DNA of 64,000 nucleotides. Source: Diplonema papillatum. Its lineage: Eukaryota; Euglenozoa; Diplonemea; Diplonemida; Diplonemidae. Position numbers and translations under genes: made by a program. The stretch lies in the NCBI GenBank assembly GCA_030068145.1, contig JAPJBO010000798.1:41265-105264 (forward strand). Direction: 5' to 3'. The notes under the pieces were generated by a model. That model saw nothing but the letters and a program-made list of their open reading frames with translations, was not told the DNA's origin and did no database searches. Each line of letters starts with the position of its first letter. Position 1 is the stretch's first letter. This document shows positions 62,483 through 64,000 of this stretch, piece after piece.

Positions 62483-63457
62483 CTGTTGGTGTTATTCTAG
62501 CTTCGGTGCGCGAAAGTGCCGAATGTCGAGAGCGTGAGTGGGTTCTCCTTACTGTAGTCTAATTGGGACTCGTGTGTGTTGTTTGTGGTTCGCTGGATGC
62601 AACCGGTGTAACAATGACTCCTTGGCTGTGGTCTTCTGCATATTTTCGATGCTCTTGCGCTGGTTCGTTTTTTGACGGTCCAAACGTTCGACAACAAGCA
62701 ATGCTCAATTTTCTGTCGTTCTTGCGCTGGTTCGCTTTTGACGAACGTTTGGACCGACAACAACTGTTCAAAAGCGTGTGCCTAAGACGTGAACTGTCAC
62801 TTTGGACGCAAGCTTGTGCGGGTGTTCGGTACGGTGGTGAGAATTGAACATCACGGCTGTCTTGTCATCACCATTGTAGATTCCGAACTTTGCATTACCT
62901 GTGTCCTCACCAATCTTCGTGACGAGAGCAACGGTGACGTGAGCAACTCCGAATGTGTGAGTCTTGACTCAGGAGCCCGTCGGGTCTTGTCTGACAAGTG
63001 ATTTCAGTTCTATTTCTTACAGCTGAAGAACGCTGTGACAGGTGCTCTGACAGGTTCTCCACGGGGGCAGTCACTCCGCATCGCTGCGGAACCGAATCCG
63101 GCTGCCTACTGGAGCCGGTTTCTGTTCATGTCCTTTTACTTTTGGGGACTCGTGGTTCGCTGGATGCAACGGGTGTAACAATGACTCCTTGGCAGTGGTC
63201 TTCTGCACCTATGCTGGTTCTGACTATCTTCCACCCAAAGGGTACCCAGAAAACCCCCGACGGGGGTGTCACGGGGGGTGATAATCCCCCGTTTCCCCCC
63301 GTGAACCCCCCGTCCGGAAACGGTTCCCCCGTCGGGGGTTACATGTATTGATGCTTTGGACAGAATACTGCCTGGTGAAGGTCTGCCCTCGCGCAATGCA
63401 CATGTGGGGAGCTGTCTCTACTCCAAGCCCACGACGGTAGACGAGTTCAGTGTGATT
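62483..63457. other. Intergenic region with direct and inverted repeats
   Basis: A 56-bp direct repeat (GGTTCGCTGGATGCAACSGG, TGTAACAATGACTCCTTGGC) occurs at 62585-62640 and 63151-63207. A perfect 15-bp hairpin CGGTCCAAACGTTCG (62676-62690) pairs with 62742-62756, and both arms adjoin copies of CTTGCGCTGGTTCG. A C/G-rich inverted pair AACCCCCGACGGGGG (63252) / CCCCCGTCGGGGGTT (63328) is also present. No gene is recognised. Confidence 0.6.
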
Positions 63458-63919
63458 TCATACCTCGGGAGGTGCTTGCGCAAGCAGGGTCAGTCGCTTC
63501 TGGAATTCCACCAGTTGATTCTGGAATGCCACCAGTTGATTCTGGAATGCCACCAGTTGCTGATTCAGTGACTTCTTCTCCTCCTTCAGCGACTTCTTCT
63601 CATCCTCCAGCGACTCGTATCTGGAAAGAAGACGAGCACTTGGTTCACGTGGTTCACCAGCCCGGTCGGATTCGTCCCACCCACGGAGACTCTCAACGCC
63701 CTTGTTTAGATCCGAGACTGTGGCATGCCCCTTGACGAAGTTGACGATCAGTTTCATCTCTCCCTCCACTTCCGCCACCTTTGCCTCCACTTCCGCCACC
63801 TTTGCCTTCACTTCCGCCACCTGTGTCTTCACTTCCGCCACCTGTGTCTTGAGGTCATGCTTCTCGGTGTCCAGATGCTTCTTATCGTCGACGGCATCTG
63901 ATATCTCCACATCGCCTCC
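63458..63919 (-). CDS. Coiled-coil protein exon, probably partial
   Basis: The minus-strand frame carries heptad repeats: KTQVAEVKTQVAEVKAKVAE, then VEAKVAEVEGE, and later SLEDEKKSLKEEKKSLNQQL with repeated VAFQNQL. There is no in-frame ATG before the repeats, but CACCAG|GGAGGC (AG at 63921-63920) is a usable acceptor, so an upstream exon probably lies beyond the window. At the other end the frame stops at 63458, yet CCCGAG|GTATGA just before it could be a donor. It is probably a structural or scaffold protein; I recognise no family. Confidence 0.4.
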   Translation of the reverse strand, partial: GGDVEISDAVDDKKHLDTEKHDLKTQVAEVKTQVAEVKAKVAEVEAKVAEVEGEMKLIVNFVKGHATVSDLNKGVESLRGWDESDRAGEPREPSARLLSRYESLEDEKKSLKEEKKSLNQQLVAFQNQLVAFQNQLVEFQKRLTLLAQAPPEV

Positions 63920-64000
63920 CTGGTGGTTGTATTTTTATAGATGACCCTTGTGTATGAGAAGCGAAAACAAGAGAGGCTCGTGCACTAACACACAAGTGAA

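Overview
This window reads as nuclear DNA of a single-celled eukaryote. Both well-supported host genes are split by introns with CAG acceptors, coding DNA is GC-rich, and most of the rest is satellite DNA and transposon debris. A secreted protein built from many PAN/apple domains is typical of apicomplexan adhesins and their algal relatives, so an alveolate-type protist is a reasonable guess. That is an inference; no rRNA or organellar marker is present to settle it.

Left half (about 0.7-33.2 kb, minus strand): one large gene for a secreted multidomain protein. It starts with an ATG and signal peptide at 33240 and runs leftward through at least four exons, probably five or six. The exons encode nine PAN/apple domains, an EGF-like module and a C-type-lectin-like domain. 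Exon junctions were placed by matching splice sites, codon phase and domain continuity. Each intron contains its own satellite or degenerate repeats, and the first intron holds about 17.6 kb of tandem repeats. In several introns the repeat unit resembles the sequence beside an adjacent splice site, as if the introns grew by tandem duplication of splice-proximal DNA. Intron 2 also carries a 2.7 kb retroelement (11216-13959, plus strand) with reverse transcriptase, RNase H and split direct repeats in the A1...B1-A2-B2 order of DIRS/PAT-type elements. It sits inside a GA microsatellite, and no tyrosine recombinase is visible.

Middle (33.2-41.7 kb): five unrelated minisatellite or tandem arrays and a few dispersed repeats, with no convincing gene.

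41.7-50.1 kb, minus strand: a four-exon MYG1 gene (DHH-family exonuclease, about 343 aa predicted). Its two long introns contain a 1.4 kb Mutator-like fold-back element with a perfect 9-bp target duplication, a second inverted-repeat element, a piggyBac-like relic and several palindromes.

50.1-60.2 kb: a nest of terminal-inverted-repeat elements. They include a hAT-type relic with a BED finger, an element with two tRNA-like Pol III heads, an element whose ends are arrays of a short palindrome, and a family with CCCTAGGGGGGGTCA ends.

60.1-64 kb: a 5'-truncated RNase H gene, a 323-codon gene with an HNH-like motif, and a coiled-coil exon cut by or near the window edge. Gene calls rest on reading the sequence; no search or transcript evidence was available.
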